Below are positions 37,491 to 49,400 of a stretch of 64,000 nt of DNA, one piece after another. The notes under the pieces were generated by a model that saw only the letters and a program-made list of their open reading frames with translations, had not been told where the DNA came from and ran no database searches. Position 1 is the first letter of the stretch; the number at the start of each line of letters is the position of its first letter. The position numbers and the translations under genes are program-made. The DNA is from Ectobius pallidus. Taxonomy: Eukaryota; Arthropoda; Insecta; Blattodea; Ectobiidae. Where the stretch lies: the NCBI GenBank assembly GCA_964059195.1, contig CAXKWD010000006.1, positions 10,842,530-10,906,529 on the forward strand, written 5' to 3'.

Positions 37491-39926
37491 GTCAATTAGA
37501 ATTAGTTTAAGATCTTTATTCTTTGTTTAAGATACAATGTTTTCTTTCCATGTGCAATCACATGGTAGTTAAAGCACTATTGAAAGTCATTCGTAATTTT
37601 CCTCAGAGAAAGTTATATTTATTATTAATCTAGAGTATCAGACTTCTTGTTTGTAATTGGTGAATATTGTCAATTAGTTTCCTTTTTATTATTATATGTA
37701 GAGATAACGGATAGAGAAAGAAAGTTCCGAGTTGAAGATAACAACTAGATCTTGAAATGAACATTTCTATACATAGAACTTAATGCAAAAAAGAATAATG
37801 CTCACTGGATATAATTAATCCACAAACGAGCACACGAGAGTTGAGGACATGATTTTTATGGTTAAGTGAGTAGAAAGACAAATGAATATAAGGTGAAATT
37901 TAATGGAACTCATACTTACACACCAATCTTCTTATCAGTAGTCCGTACGATAGAATTCTTGCCAAAACAACACCTCGCCTGCTAGCTATGCAATCTAACA
38001 GCTATATAACCTTCAGGTTGTCAGGCTGTGCAACTTATGTGTTGCTAGGGCCATGTTTAGCGCCATTGCTTAACTTTTTGGTTCCTATAACACTGGTTAC
38101 GGTCCCAGACAAGTTGCTCTGAAGATATCAAGCTCAGCACGGGTGCTGGTTGCTGTGCTATTCAGGCAGTAAGCAGTACTGTACCCATTCCTTAAATTGA
38201 TTTTGTTAGCAGGTTCCAGTATCTGTAAAGATAGATAGAGAGTATTAGTGATGCATATTGACAAAAGTTCCGAGTTGAAGATAACAAATAGATCATGAAA
38301 TGAACATTTCAAGACATGGAACTTAATGCAAATAACAATAAAGCTCATTGGATATAATTAATCCCCAAACGAGCACACGAGAGTTGAGGACATGATTTTT
38401 ATGGTTAAGCGACTAGAAAGACAAATGAATATAAGGTGAAATTTAATGGAACTGATACTTACACACCAATCTTCTTATCAGTAGTCCGTACGATAGAATT
38501 CTTGCCAAAACAACACCTCGCCTGCTAGCTATGCAATCTAACAGCTATATAACCTTCAGCTTGTCAGGCTGTGCAACCTATGTGTTGCTAGGACCATGTT
38601 TAGCGCCATTGCTTAACTTTTTGGTTCCTATAACACTGGTTACGGCCCCTAACAAGTTGCTCTGAAGATATCAAGCTCAGCACGGATGCTGGTTGCTGTG
38701 CTATGCAGGCAGTAGGCGGTACTGTGCCCATTCCTTAGATTGATATTGTTAGCAGGTTCCAGTATCTGTAAAGATAGATAGATAGTATTAGTGATGAATA
38801 TTGACAAAAGTTCCGAGTAGAAGACAACAACTAGATAATGAAATGAACATTTCAAGACATAAGACTTAGTGCAAATAAGAATAGAGCTCATTGGATATAA
38901 TTAATCCCCAAACGAGCACACGAGAGTTGAGGACATGATTTTTATGGGTATGCGAGTAGAAAGACAATTGAATATAAGGTGAAATTAATTGGAACTGATA
39001 CTTACACACCAATCTTCTTATCAGTAATCCGTACGATAGAATTCTTGCCAAAACAACACCTCGCCTGCTAGCTATGCAATCTAACAGCTATATAACCGTC
39101 AGGTTGTCATGCTGTGTAACCTATGTGTTGCTAGCGCCATGTTTAGCGCCATTGCTTAACTTTTTGGTTCCTATAACACTGGTTACGGTCCATGACAAGT
39201 TGCTCTGAAGATATCAAGCTCAGCACGGATGTTGGTTGCTGTGCTATGCAGGCAGTAGGCGGTACTGTACCCATTCTTTAGACTGATTTTGTAAGTAGGT
39301 TCCAGTATCTTTAAAAATAGATAGAGAGTATCAGTGATGCATATTGACAAAAGTTCCGAGTTGAAGATAACAACTAGATCATGAAATTAATATTTCTAGA
39401 CATAGGAGCCTAATTCGAATAACAATAAAGCTCATTGGGTATAATTAATCCCCAAACGAGCACACGAGAGTTGAGGACATGATTTTTATGGTTAAGCGAG
39501 TAGAAAGACAAATGAATATAAGGTGAAATTTAATGGAACTCATAATTTACACACCAATCTTCTTATTAGTAGTCCGTACGATAGAATTCTTGCCAAAACA
39601 ACACTTCGCCTGCTAGCTATGCAATCTAACAGCTATATAACCTTCAGCTTGTCAGGCTGTGTAACCTATGTGTTGCTAGGGCCATGTTTAGCGCCATTGC
39701 TTAACTTTTTGGTTTCTATAACACTGGTTACGGTACCTAACAAGTTGCTCTGAAGATAAGAAGCTCAGCACGGATGCTGGTTGCTGTGCTATGCAGGCAG
39801 TAGGCGGTACTGTACCCATTCCTTAGATTGATTTTGTTAGCAGGTTCCAGTATCTGTAAAGATAGATAGAGAGTATTAGTGATGCATATTGACAAAAGTT
39901 CCGAGTTGAAGATAACAAATAGATCA

Positions 39927-39942
39927 TGAAATGAACATTTCA
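39927..39942. other. Short dyad in the monomer (representative copy)
   Basis: TGAAATG-AA-CATTTCA is a perfect 7-bp inverted repeat with a 2-bp spacer. In other monomer subtypes the same site reads GAAAT-TAAT-ATTTC (for example 39383-39396) or GAAAT-TATT-ATTTC (for example about 8604-8617), which are also symmetric although the bases differ. Confidence 0.45.
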
Positions 39943-40093
39943 AGACATAGAACTTAATGCAAATAACAATAAAGCTCATTGGATATAATTAATCCCCAAA
40001 CGAGCACACGAGAGTTGAGGACATGATTTTTATGGTTAAGCGAGTAGAAAGACAAATGAATATAAGGTGAAATTTAATGGAACTGATACTTAC

Positions 40094-40152
40094 ACACCAA
40101 TCTTCTTATCAGTAGTCCGTACGATAGAATTCTTGCCAAAACAACACCTCGC
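40094..40152 (-). other. Exon-like 59-bp segment of the monomer (representative copy)
   Basis: On the minus strand this segment follows GCTAGCAG (an acceptor-like AG) and is followed by GTAAGTATC (a near-ideal U1 splice donor, read from 40093 downward). It is open in the frame reading CFGKNSIVRTTDKKIGV. The arrangement recurs in most monomers; some variants break the donor (CATAATTTACAC, for example about 39540). The upstream pyrimidine tract is weak. This could be a relic of the sequence from which the satellite arose, or chance. Confidence 0.2.
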
Positions 40153-40976
40153 CTGCTAGCTATGCAATCTAACAGCTATATAACCTTCAGCTTGTCAGGC
40201 TGTGCAACCTATGTGTTGCTAGGGCCATGTTTGGAACCATTGCTTAACTTTTTGGTTCCTATAACACTGGTTACGGTCCCAGACAAGTTGCTCTGAAGAT
40301 ATCAAGCTCAGCACGGATGCTGGTTGCTGTGCTATGCAGGCAGTAGGCGGTACTGTACCCATTCCTTAGATTGATATTGTTAGCAGGTTCCAGTATCTGT
40401 AAAGATAGATAGATAGTATTAGTGATGAATATTGACAAAAGTTCCGAGTTGAAGACAACTAGATAATGAAATGAACATTTCAAGACATAAGACTTAGTGC
40501 AAATAAGAATAAAGCTCATTGGATATAATTAATCCCCAAACGAGCACACGAGAGTTGAGAGCATGATTTTTATGGGTATGCGAGTAGAAAGTCAATTGAA
40601 TATAAGGTGAAATTAATTGGAACTGATACTTACACACCAATCTTCTTATCAGTAATCCGTACGATAGAATTCTTGCCAAAACAACACCTCGCCTGCTAGC
40701 TATGCAATCTAACAGCTATATAACCGTCAGGTTGTCAGGCTGTGTAACCTATGTGTTGCTAGGGCCATGTTTAGCGCCATTGCTTAACTTTTTGGTTCCT
40801 ATAACACTGGTTACGGTCCATGACAAGTTGCTCTGAAGATATCAAGCTCAGCACGGATGCTGGTTGCTGTGCTATGCAGGCAGTAGGCGGTACTGTTCTC
40901 ATTCCTTAGACTGATTTTGTTAGCAGGTTCCAGTATCTGTAAAGATAGATAGAGAGTATTAGTGATGCATATTGAC

Positions 40977-43691
40977 AAAAGTTCGGAGTTGAAGATAACA
41001 ACTAGATCATGAAATTAATATTTCTAGACATAGGACTTTATGCAAATAACAATAAAGCTCATTGGATATAATTTATCCCCAAACGAGCACCCGAGAGTTG
41101 AGGACATGATTTTTATGGGTATGCGAGTAGAAAGACAAATGAATATAAGGTGAAATTTAATGGAACTGATACTTACATACCAATCTTCTTATCAGTAGTC
41201 CGTACGATAGAATTATTGCCAAAACAACACCTCGCCTGCTAGCTATGCAATCTAATAGCTATATAACCTTCAGCTTGTTAGGCTGTGCAACCTATGTGTT
41301 CCTAGGGAAATGTTTAGCGCCATTGCTTAACTTTTTGGATCCTATAACACTGGTTACGGTCCCTAAAAAGTTGCTCTGAAGATATCAAGCTCAGCACGGA
41401 TGCTGGTTGCTGTGCTATGCAGGCAGTAGGCGGTACTGTGCCCATTCCTTAGATTGATATTGTTAGCAGGTTCCAGTATCTGTAAAGATAGATAGAGAGT
41501 ATTAGTGATGAATATTGACAAAAGTTCCGAGTTGAAGACAACAACTAGATCATGAAATGAACATTTCAAGACATAGGACTTAGTGCAAATAAGAATAAAG
41601 CTCATTGGATATAATTAATCCCCAAACGAGCACACGAGAGTTGAGGACATGATTTTTATGGGTATGCGAGTAGAAAGACAATTGAATATAAGGTGAAATT
41701 AATTAGAACTGATACTTACACACCAATCTTCTTATCAGTAGTCCGTACGATAGAATTCTTGCCAAAACAACACCTCTCCTGCTAGCTATGCAATCTAACA
41801 GCTATATAACCTTCAGCTTGTCAGGCTGTGCAACCTATGTGTTGCTAGGGCCATGTTTAGCACCATTGCTTAACTTTTTGGTTCCTATAACACTGGTTAC
41901 GGTCCCAGACAAGTTGCTCTGAAGATATCAAGCTCAGCACGGTTGCTGGATGCTGTGCTATGCAGGCAGTAAGCGGGACTGTACCCATTCCTTATATTGA
42001 TTTTGTTAGCAGGTTCCAGTATCTGTAAAGATAGATAGAGAGTATTAGTGATGCATATTGACAAAAGTTCGGAGTTGAAGATAACAAATAGATCATGAAA
42101 TGAACATTTCAAGACATAGAACTTAATGCAAATAACAATAAAGCTCATTGGATATAATTAATCCCCAAACGAGCACACGAGAGTTGAGGACATGATTTTT
42201 ATGGTTAAGCGAGTAGAAAGACAAATGAATATAAGGTGAAATTTAATGGAACTGATACTTACACACCAATCTTCTTATCAGTAGTCCGTACGATAGAATT
42301 CTTGCCAAAACAACACCTCGCCTGCTAGCTATGCAATCTAACAGCTATATAACCTTCAGCTTGTCAGGCTGTGCAACCTATGTGTTGCTAGGGCCATGTT
42401 TAGCGCCATTGCTTAACTTTTTGCTTCCTATAACACTGGTTACGGTCCCTGACAAGTTGCTCTGAAGATATCAAGCTCAGCACGGATGCTGGTTGCTGTG
42501 CTATGCAGGCAGTAGTAGGTACTGTACCCATTCCTTAGATTGATTTTGTTAGCAGGTTCCAGTATCTGTAAAGATAGATAGAGAGTATTAGTGATGCATA
42601 TTGACAAAAGTTCGGAGTTGAAGATAACAACTAGATGATGAAATTAATATTTCTAGACATAGGACTTAATGCAAATAACAATAAAGCTCATTAAATATAA
42701 TTAATCCCCAAACGAGCACACGAGAGTTGAGGACATGATTTTTATGGTTAAGCGAGTAGAAAGACAAATGAATATAAGGTGAAATTTAATGGAACTCATA
42801 CTTACACACCAATCTTCTTATTAGTAGTCCGTACGATAGAATTCTTGCCAAAACAACACTTCGCCTGCTAGCTATGCAATCTAACAGCTATATAACCTTC
42901 AGCTTGTCAGGCTGTGCAACCTATGTGTTGCTAGGGCCATGTTTAGCGCCATTGCTTAACTTTTTGGTTCCTATAACACTGGTTACGGTCCCTAACAAGT
43001 TGCTCTGAAGATATCAAGCTCAGCACGGATGCTGGTTGCTGTGCTATGCAGGCAGTAGGCGGTACTGTACCCATTCCTTACATTGATTTTGTTAGCAGCT
43101 TCCAGTATCTGTAAAGATAGATAGAGAGTATTAGTGATGCATATTGACAAAAGTTCCGAGTTGAAGATAACAAATAGATCATGAAATGAACATTTCAAGA
43201 CATAGAACTTAATGCAAATAACAATAAAGCTCATTGGATATAATTAATCCCCAAACGAGCACACGAGAGTTGAGAGCATGATTTTTATGGGTATGCGAGT
43301 AGAAAGTCAATTGAATATAAGGTGAAATTAATTGGAACTGATACTTACACACCAATCTTCTTATCAGTAATCCGTACGATAGAATTCTTGCCAAAACAAC
43401 ACCTCGCCTGCTAGCTATGCAATCTAACAGCTATATAACCGTCAGGTTGTCAGGCTGTGTAACCTATGTGTTGCTAGGGCCATGTTTAGCGCCATTGCTT
43501 AACTTTTTGGTTCCTATAACACTGGTTACGGTCCATGACAAGTTGCTCTGAAGATATCAAGCTCAGCACGGATGCTGGTTGCTGTGCTATGCAGGCAGTA
43601 GGCGGTACTGTTCTCATTCCTTAGACTGATTTTGTTAGCAGGTTCCAGTATCTGTAAAGATAGATAGAGAGTATTAGTGATGCATATTGAC
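40977..43691. repeat. Five-monomer higher-order repeat, type I copy 1 (2715 bp)
   Basis: Five consecutive monomers of exactly 543 bp each (40977, 41520, 42063, 42606 and 43149, counted from AAAAGTTC). The subtypes are distinct, and the fifth is a hybrid between a GAACATTTCAAG-type left part and a GGGTATGCGAG-type right part. The next unit repeats this order with 2715-bp offset at every landmark (41363/44078, 41897/44612, 42992/45707). Confidence 0.92.
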
Positions 43692-46406
43692 AAAAGTTCG
43701 GAGTTGAAGATAACAACTAGATCATGAAATTAATATTTCTAGACATAGGACTTTATGCAAATAACAATAAAGCTCATTGGATATAATTTATCCCCAAACG
43801 AGCACCCGAGAGTTGAGGACATGATTTTTATGGGTATGCGAGTAGAAAGACAAATGAATATAAGGTGAAATTTAATGGAACTGATACTTACATACCAATC
43901 TTCTTATCAGTAGTCCGTACGATAGAATTATTGCCAAAACAACACCTCGCCTGCTAGCTATGCAATCTAATAGCTATATAACCTTCAGCTTGTTAGGCTG
44001 TGCAACCTATGTGTTCCTAGGGAAATGTTTAGCGCCATTGCTTAACTTTTTGGATCCTATAACACTGGTTACGGTCCCTAAAAAGTTGCTCTGAAGATAT
44101 CAAGCTCAGCACGGATGCTGGTTGCTGTGCTATGCAGGCAGTAGGCGGTACTGTGCCCATTCCTTAGATTGATATTGTTAGCAGGTTCCAGTATCTGTAA
44201 AGATAGATAGAGAGTATTAGTGATGAATATTGACAAAAGTTCCGAGTTGAAGACAACAACTAGATCATGAAATGAACATTTCAAGACATAGGACTTAGTG
44301 CAAATAAGAATAAAGCTCATTGGATATAATTAATCCCCAAACGAGCACACGAGAGTTGAGGACATGATTTTTATGGGTATGCGAGTAGAAAGACAATTGA
44401 ATATAAGGTGAAATTAATTAGAACTGATACTTACACACCAATCTTCTTATCAGTAGTCCGTACGATAGAATTCTTGCCAAAACAACACCTCTCCTGCTAG
44501 CTATGCAATCTAACAGCTATATAACCTTCAGCTTGTCAGGCTGTGCAACCTATGTGTTGCTAGGGCCATGTTTAGCACCATTGCTTAACTTTTTGGTTCC
44601 TATAACACTGGTTACGGTCCCAGACAAGTTGCTCTGAAGATATCAAGCTCAGCACGGTTGCTGGATGCTGTGCTATGCAGGCAGTAAGCGGGACTGTACC
44701 CATTCCTTATATTGATTTTGTTAGCAGGTTCCAGTATCTGTAAAGATAGATAGAGAGTATTAGTGATGCATATTGACAAAAGTTCGGAGTTGAAGATAAC
44801 AAATAGATCATGAAATGAACATTTCAAGACATAGAACTTAATGCAAATAACAATAAAGCTCATTGGATATAATTAATCCCCAAACGAGCACACGAGAGTT
44901 GAGGACATGATTTTTATGGTTAAGCGAGTAGAAAGACAAATGAATATAAGGTGAAATTTAATGGAACTGATACTTACACACCAATCTTCTTATCAGTAGT
45001 CCGTACGATAGAATTCTTGCCAAAACAACACCTCGCCTGCTAGCTATGCAATCTAACAGCTATATAACCTTCAGCTTGTCAGGCTGTGCAACCTATGTGT
45101 TGCTAGGGCCATGTTTAGCGCCATTGCTTAACTTTTTGCTTCCTATAACACTGGTTACGGTCCCTGACAAGTTGCTCTGAAGATATCAAGCTCAGCACGG
45201 ATGCTGGTTGCTGTGCTATGCAGGCAGTAGTAGGTACTGTACCCATTCCTTAGATTGATTTTGTTAGCAGGTTCCAGTATCTGTAAAGATAGATAGAGAG
45301 TATTAGTGATGCATATTGACAAAAGTTCGGAGTTGAAGATAACAACTAGATGATGAAATTAATATTTCTAGACATAGGACTTAATGCAAATAACAATAAA
45401 GCTCATTAAATATAATTAATCCCCAAACGAGCACACGAGAGTTGAGGACATGATTTTTATGGTTAAGCGAGTAGAAAGACAAATGAATATAAGGTGAAAT
45501 TTAATGGAACTCATACTTACACACCAATCTTCTTATTAGTAGTCCGTACGATAGAATTCTTGCCAAAACAACACTTCGCCTGCTAGCTATGCAATCTAAC
45601 AGCTATATAACCTTCAGCTTGTCAGGCTGTGCAACCTATGTGTTGCTAGGGCCATGTTTAGCGCCATTGCTTAACTTTTTGGTTCCTATAACACTGGTTA
45701 CGGTCCCTAACAAGTTGCTCTGAAGATATCAAGCTCAGCACGGATGCTGGTTGCTGTGCTATGCAGGCAGTAGGCGGTACTGTACCCATTCCTTACATTG
45801 ATTTTGTTAGCAGCTTCCAGTATCTGTAAAGATAGATAGAGAGTATTAGTGATGCATATTGACAAAAGTTCCGAGTTGAAGATAACAAATAGATCATGAA
45901 ATGAACATTTCAAGACATAGAACTTAATGCAAATAACAATAAAGCTCATTGGATATAATTAATCCCCAAACGAGCACACGAGAGTTGAGGACATGATTTT
46001 TATGGTTAAGCGAGTAGAAAGACAAATGAATATAAGGTGAAATTTAATGGAACTGATACTTACACACCAATCTTCTTATCAGTAATCCGTACGATAGAAT
46101 TCTTGCCAAAACAACACCTCGCCTGCTAGCTATGCAATCTAACAGCTATATAACCGTCAGGTTGTCATGCTGTGTAACCTATGTGTTGCTAGCGCCATGT
46201 TTAGCGCCATTGCTTAACTTTTTGGTTCCTATAACACTGGTTACGGTCCATGACAAGTTGCTCTGAAGATATCAAGCTCAGCACGGATGCTGGTTGCTGT
46301 GCTATGCAGGCAGTAGGCGGTACTGTACCCATTCTTTAGACTGATTTTGTAAGTAGGTTCCAGTATCTTTAAAAATAGATAGAGAGTATCAGTGATGCAT
46401 ATTGAC
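43692..46406. repeat. Five-monomer higher-order repeat, type I copy 2 (2715 bp)
   Basis: Adjacent second copy of the unit at 40977-43691. It includes shared rare variants such as CCTAGGGAAATG, TTTTTGGATCC and GCAGTAGTAGGTAC. The first four monomers match throughout; the right half of the last monomer switches to another variant (about 45990 onward), marking the recombination edge. Confidence 0.92.
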
Positions 46407-49400
46407 AAAAGTTCGGAGTTGAAGATAACAACTAGATCATGAAATTAATATTTCTAGATATAGGACCTAATTCAAATAACAATAAAGCTCATTGGATATA
46501 ATTAATCCCCAAACGAGCACACGAGAGTTGAGGACATGATTTTTATGGTTAAGCGAGTAGAAAGACAAATGAATATAAGGTGAAATTTAATGGAACTCAT
46601 AATTTACACACCAATCTTCTTATTAGTAGTCCGTACGATAGAATTCTTGCCAAAACAACACTTCGCCTGCTAGCTATGCAATCTAACAGCTATATAACCT
46701 TCAGCTTGTCAGGCTGTGCAACCTATGTGTTGCTAGGGCCATGTTTAGCGCCATTGCTTAACTTTTTGGTTTCTATAACACTGGTTACGGTACCTAACAA
46801 GTTGCTCTGAAGATAACAAGCTCAGCACGGATGCTGGTTGCTGTGCTATGCAGGCAGTAGGCGGTACTGTACCCATTCCTTAGATTGATTTTGTTAGCAG
46901 GTTCCAGTATCTGTAAAGATAGATAGAGAGTATTAGTGATGCATATTGACAAAAGTTCCGAGTTGAAGATAACAAATAGATCATGAAATGAACATTTCAA
47001 GACATAGAACTTAATGCAAATAACAATAAAGCTCATTGGATATAATTAATCCCCAAACGAGCACACGAGAGTTGAGGACATGATTTTTATGGTTAAGCGA
47101 GTAGAAAGACAAATGAATATAAGGTGAAATTTAATGGAACTGATACTTACACACCAATCTTCTTATCAGTAGTCCGTACGATAGAATTCTTGCCAAAACA
47201 ACACCTCGCCTGCTAGCTATGCAATCTAACAGCTATATAACCTTCAGCTTGTCAGGCTGTGCAACCTATGTGTTGCTAGGGCCATGTTTAGAACCATTGC
47301 TTAACTTTTTGGTTCCTATAACACTGGTTACGGTCCCAGACAAGTTGCTATGAAGATATCAAGCTCAGCACGGATGCTGGTTGCTGTGCTATGCAGGCAG
47401 TAGGCGGTACTGTACCCATTCCTTAGATTGATATTGTTAGCAGGTTCCAGTATCTGTAAAGATAGATAGATAGTATTAGTGATGAATATTGACAAAAGTT
47501 CCGAGTTGAAGACAACAACTAGATAATGAAATGAACATTTCAAGACATAAGACTTAGTGCAAATAAGAATAAAGCTCATTGGATATAATTAAACCCCAAA
47601 CGAGCACACGAGAGTTGAGGACATGATTTTTATGGGTATGCGAGTAGAAAGACAATTGAATATAAGGTGAAATTAATTGGAACTGATACTTACACACCAA
47701 TCTTCTTATCAGTAATCCGTACGATAGAATTCTTGCCAAAACAACACCTCGCCTGCTAGCTATGCAATCTAACAGCTATATAACCGTCAGGTTGTCAGGC
47801 TGTGTAACCTATGTGTTGCTAGGGCCATGTTTAGCGCCATTGCTTAACTTTTTGGTTCCTATAACACTGGTTACGGTCCATGACAAGTTGCTCTGAAGAT
47901 ATCAAGCTCAGCACGGATGCTGGTTGCTGTGCTATGCAGGCAGTAGGCGGTACTGTTCCCATTCCTTAGACTGATTTTGTTAGCAGGTTCCAGTATCTGT
48001 AAAGATAGATAGAGAGTATTAGTGATGCATATTGACAAAAGTTCCGAGTTGAAGATAACAAATAGATCATGAAATGAACATTTCAAGACATGGAACTTAA
48101 TGCAAATAACAATAAAGCTCATTGGATATAATTAATCCCCAAACGAGCACACGAGAGTTGAGGACATGATTTTTATGGTTAAGCGACTAGAAAGACAAAT
48201 GAATATAAGGTGAAATTTAATGGAACTGATACTTACACACCAATCTTCTTATCAGTAGTCCGTACGATAGATTTCTTGCCAAAACAACACCTCGCCTGCT
48301 AGCTATGCAATCTAACAGCTATATAACCTTCAGCTTGTCAGGCTGTGCAACCTATGTGTTGCTAGGACCATGTTCAGCGCCATTGCTTAACTTTTTGGTT
48401 CCTATAACACTGGTTACGGCCCCTAACAAGTTGCTCTGAAGATATCAAGCTCAGCACGGATGCTGGTTGCTGTGCTATGCAGGCAGTAGGCGGTACTGTG
48501 CCCATTCCTTAGATTGATATTGTTAGCAGGTTCCAGTATCTGTAAAGATAGATAGATAGTATTAGTGATGAATATTGACAAAAGTTCCGAGTAGAAGACA
48601 ACAACTAGATAATGAAATGAACATTTCAAGACATAAGACTTAGTGCAAATAAGAATAGAGCTCATTGGATATAATTAATCCCCAAACGTGCACACGAGAG
48701 TTGAGGACATGATTTTTATGGGTATGCGAGTAGAAAGACAATTGAATATAAGGTGAAATTAATTGGAACTGATACTTACACACCAATCTTCTTATCAGTA
48801 ATCCGTACGATAGAATTCTTGCCAAAACAACACCTCGCCTGCTAGCTATGCAATCTAACAGCTATATAACCGTCAGGTTGTCATGCTGTGTAACCTATGT
48901 GTTGCTAGCGCCATGTTTAGCGCCATTGCTTAACTTTTTGGTTCCTATAACACTGGTTACGGTCCATGACAAGTTGCTCTGAAGATATCAAGCTCAGCAC
49001 GGATGTTGGTTGCTGTGCTATGCAGGCAGTAGGCGGTACTGTACCCATTCTTTAGACTGATTTTGTAAGTAGGTTCCAGTATCTTTAAAAATAGATAGAG
49101 AGTATCAGTGATGCATATTGACAAAAGTTCCGAGTTGAAGATAACAACTAGATCATGAAATTAATATTTCTAGACATAGGAGCCTAATTCGAATAACAAT
49201 AAAGCTCATTGGGTATAATTAATCCCCAAACGAGCACACGAGAGTTGAGGACATGATTTTTATGGTTAAGCGAGTAGAAAGACAAATGAATATAAGGTGA
49301 AATTTAATGGAACTCATAATTTACACACCAATCTTCTTATTAGTAGTCCGTACGATAGAATTCTTGCCAAAACAACACTTCGCCTGCTAGCTATGCAATC

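Larger units (their letters stand above)
35130..37720. repeat. Long non-satellite block, copy L2 (~2.6 kb, no MITE)
   Basis: Second long copy, with the same entry (ATTGACAAA) and exit (AAAGTTCCGAG) points in the monomer as L1. It is shorter by 432 bp: 431 bp for the MITE plus one target copy, and a 1-bp deletion near 37230 (CTTCATTTG against CTTCACTTTG). It shares some base states with L3 against L1 (AACGGTTTGG at about 34936, TACTACTAACG at about 35407) and has private ones (CATAATAGAG at about 37175). Contents are otherwise as in L1. Confidence 0.9.
33401..39790. repeat. Composite unit U2 (satellite + L2 + satellite)
   Basis: Second copy of the composite unit. Compared with U1 it lacks the MITE and one satellite monomer, and it carries private substitutions. 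Its right end, at about 39750-39790, is defined only by where the next monomers stop matching U1. Confidence 0.8.

Noticed and set aside
39894..40436. CENP-B box in the monomer
   Set aside because: No sequence fits the TTCG-N4-A-N2-CGGG core; TTCCGAGTTGAAG only superficially resembles it.
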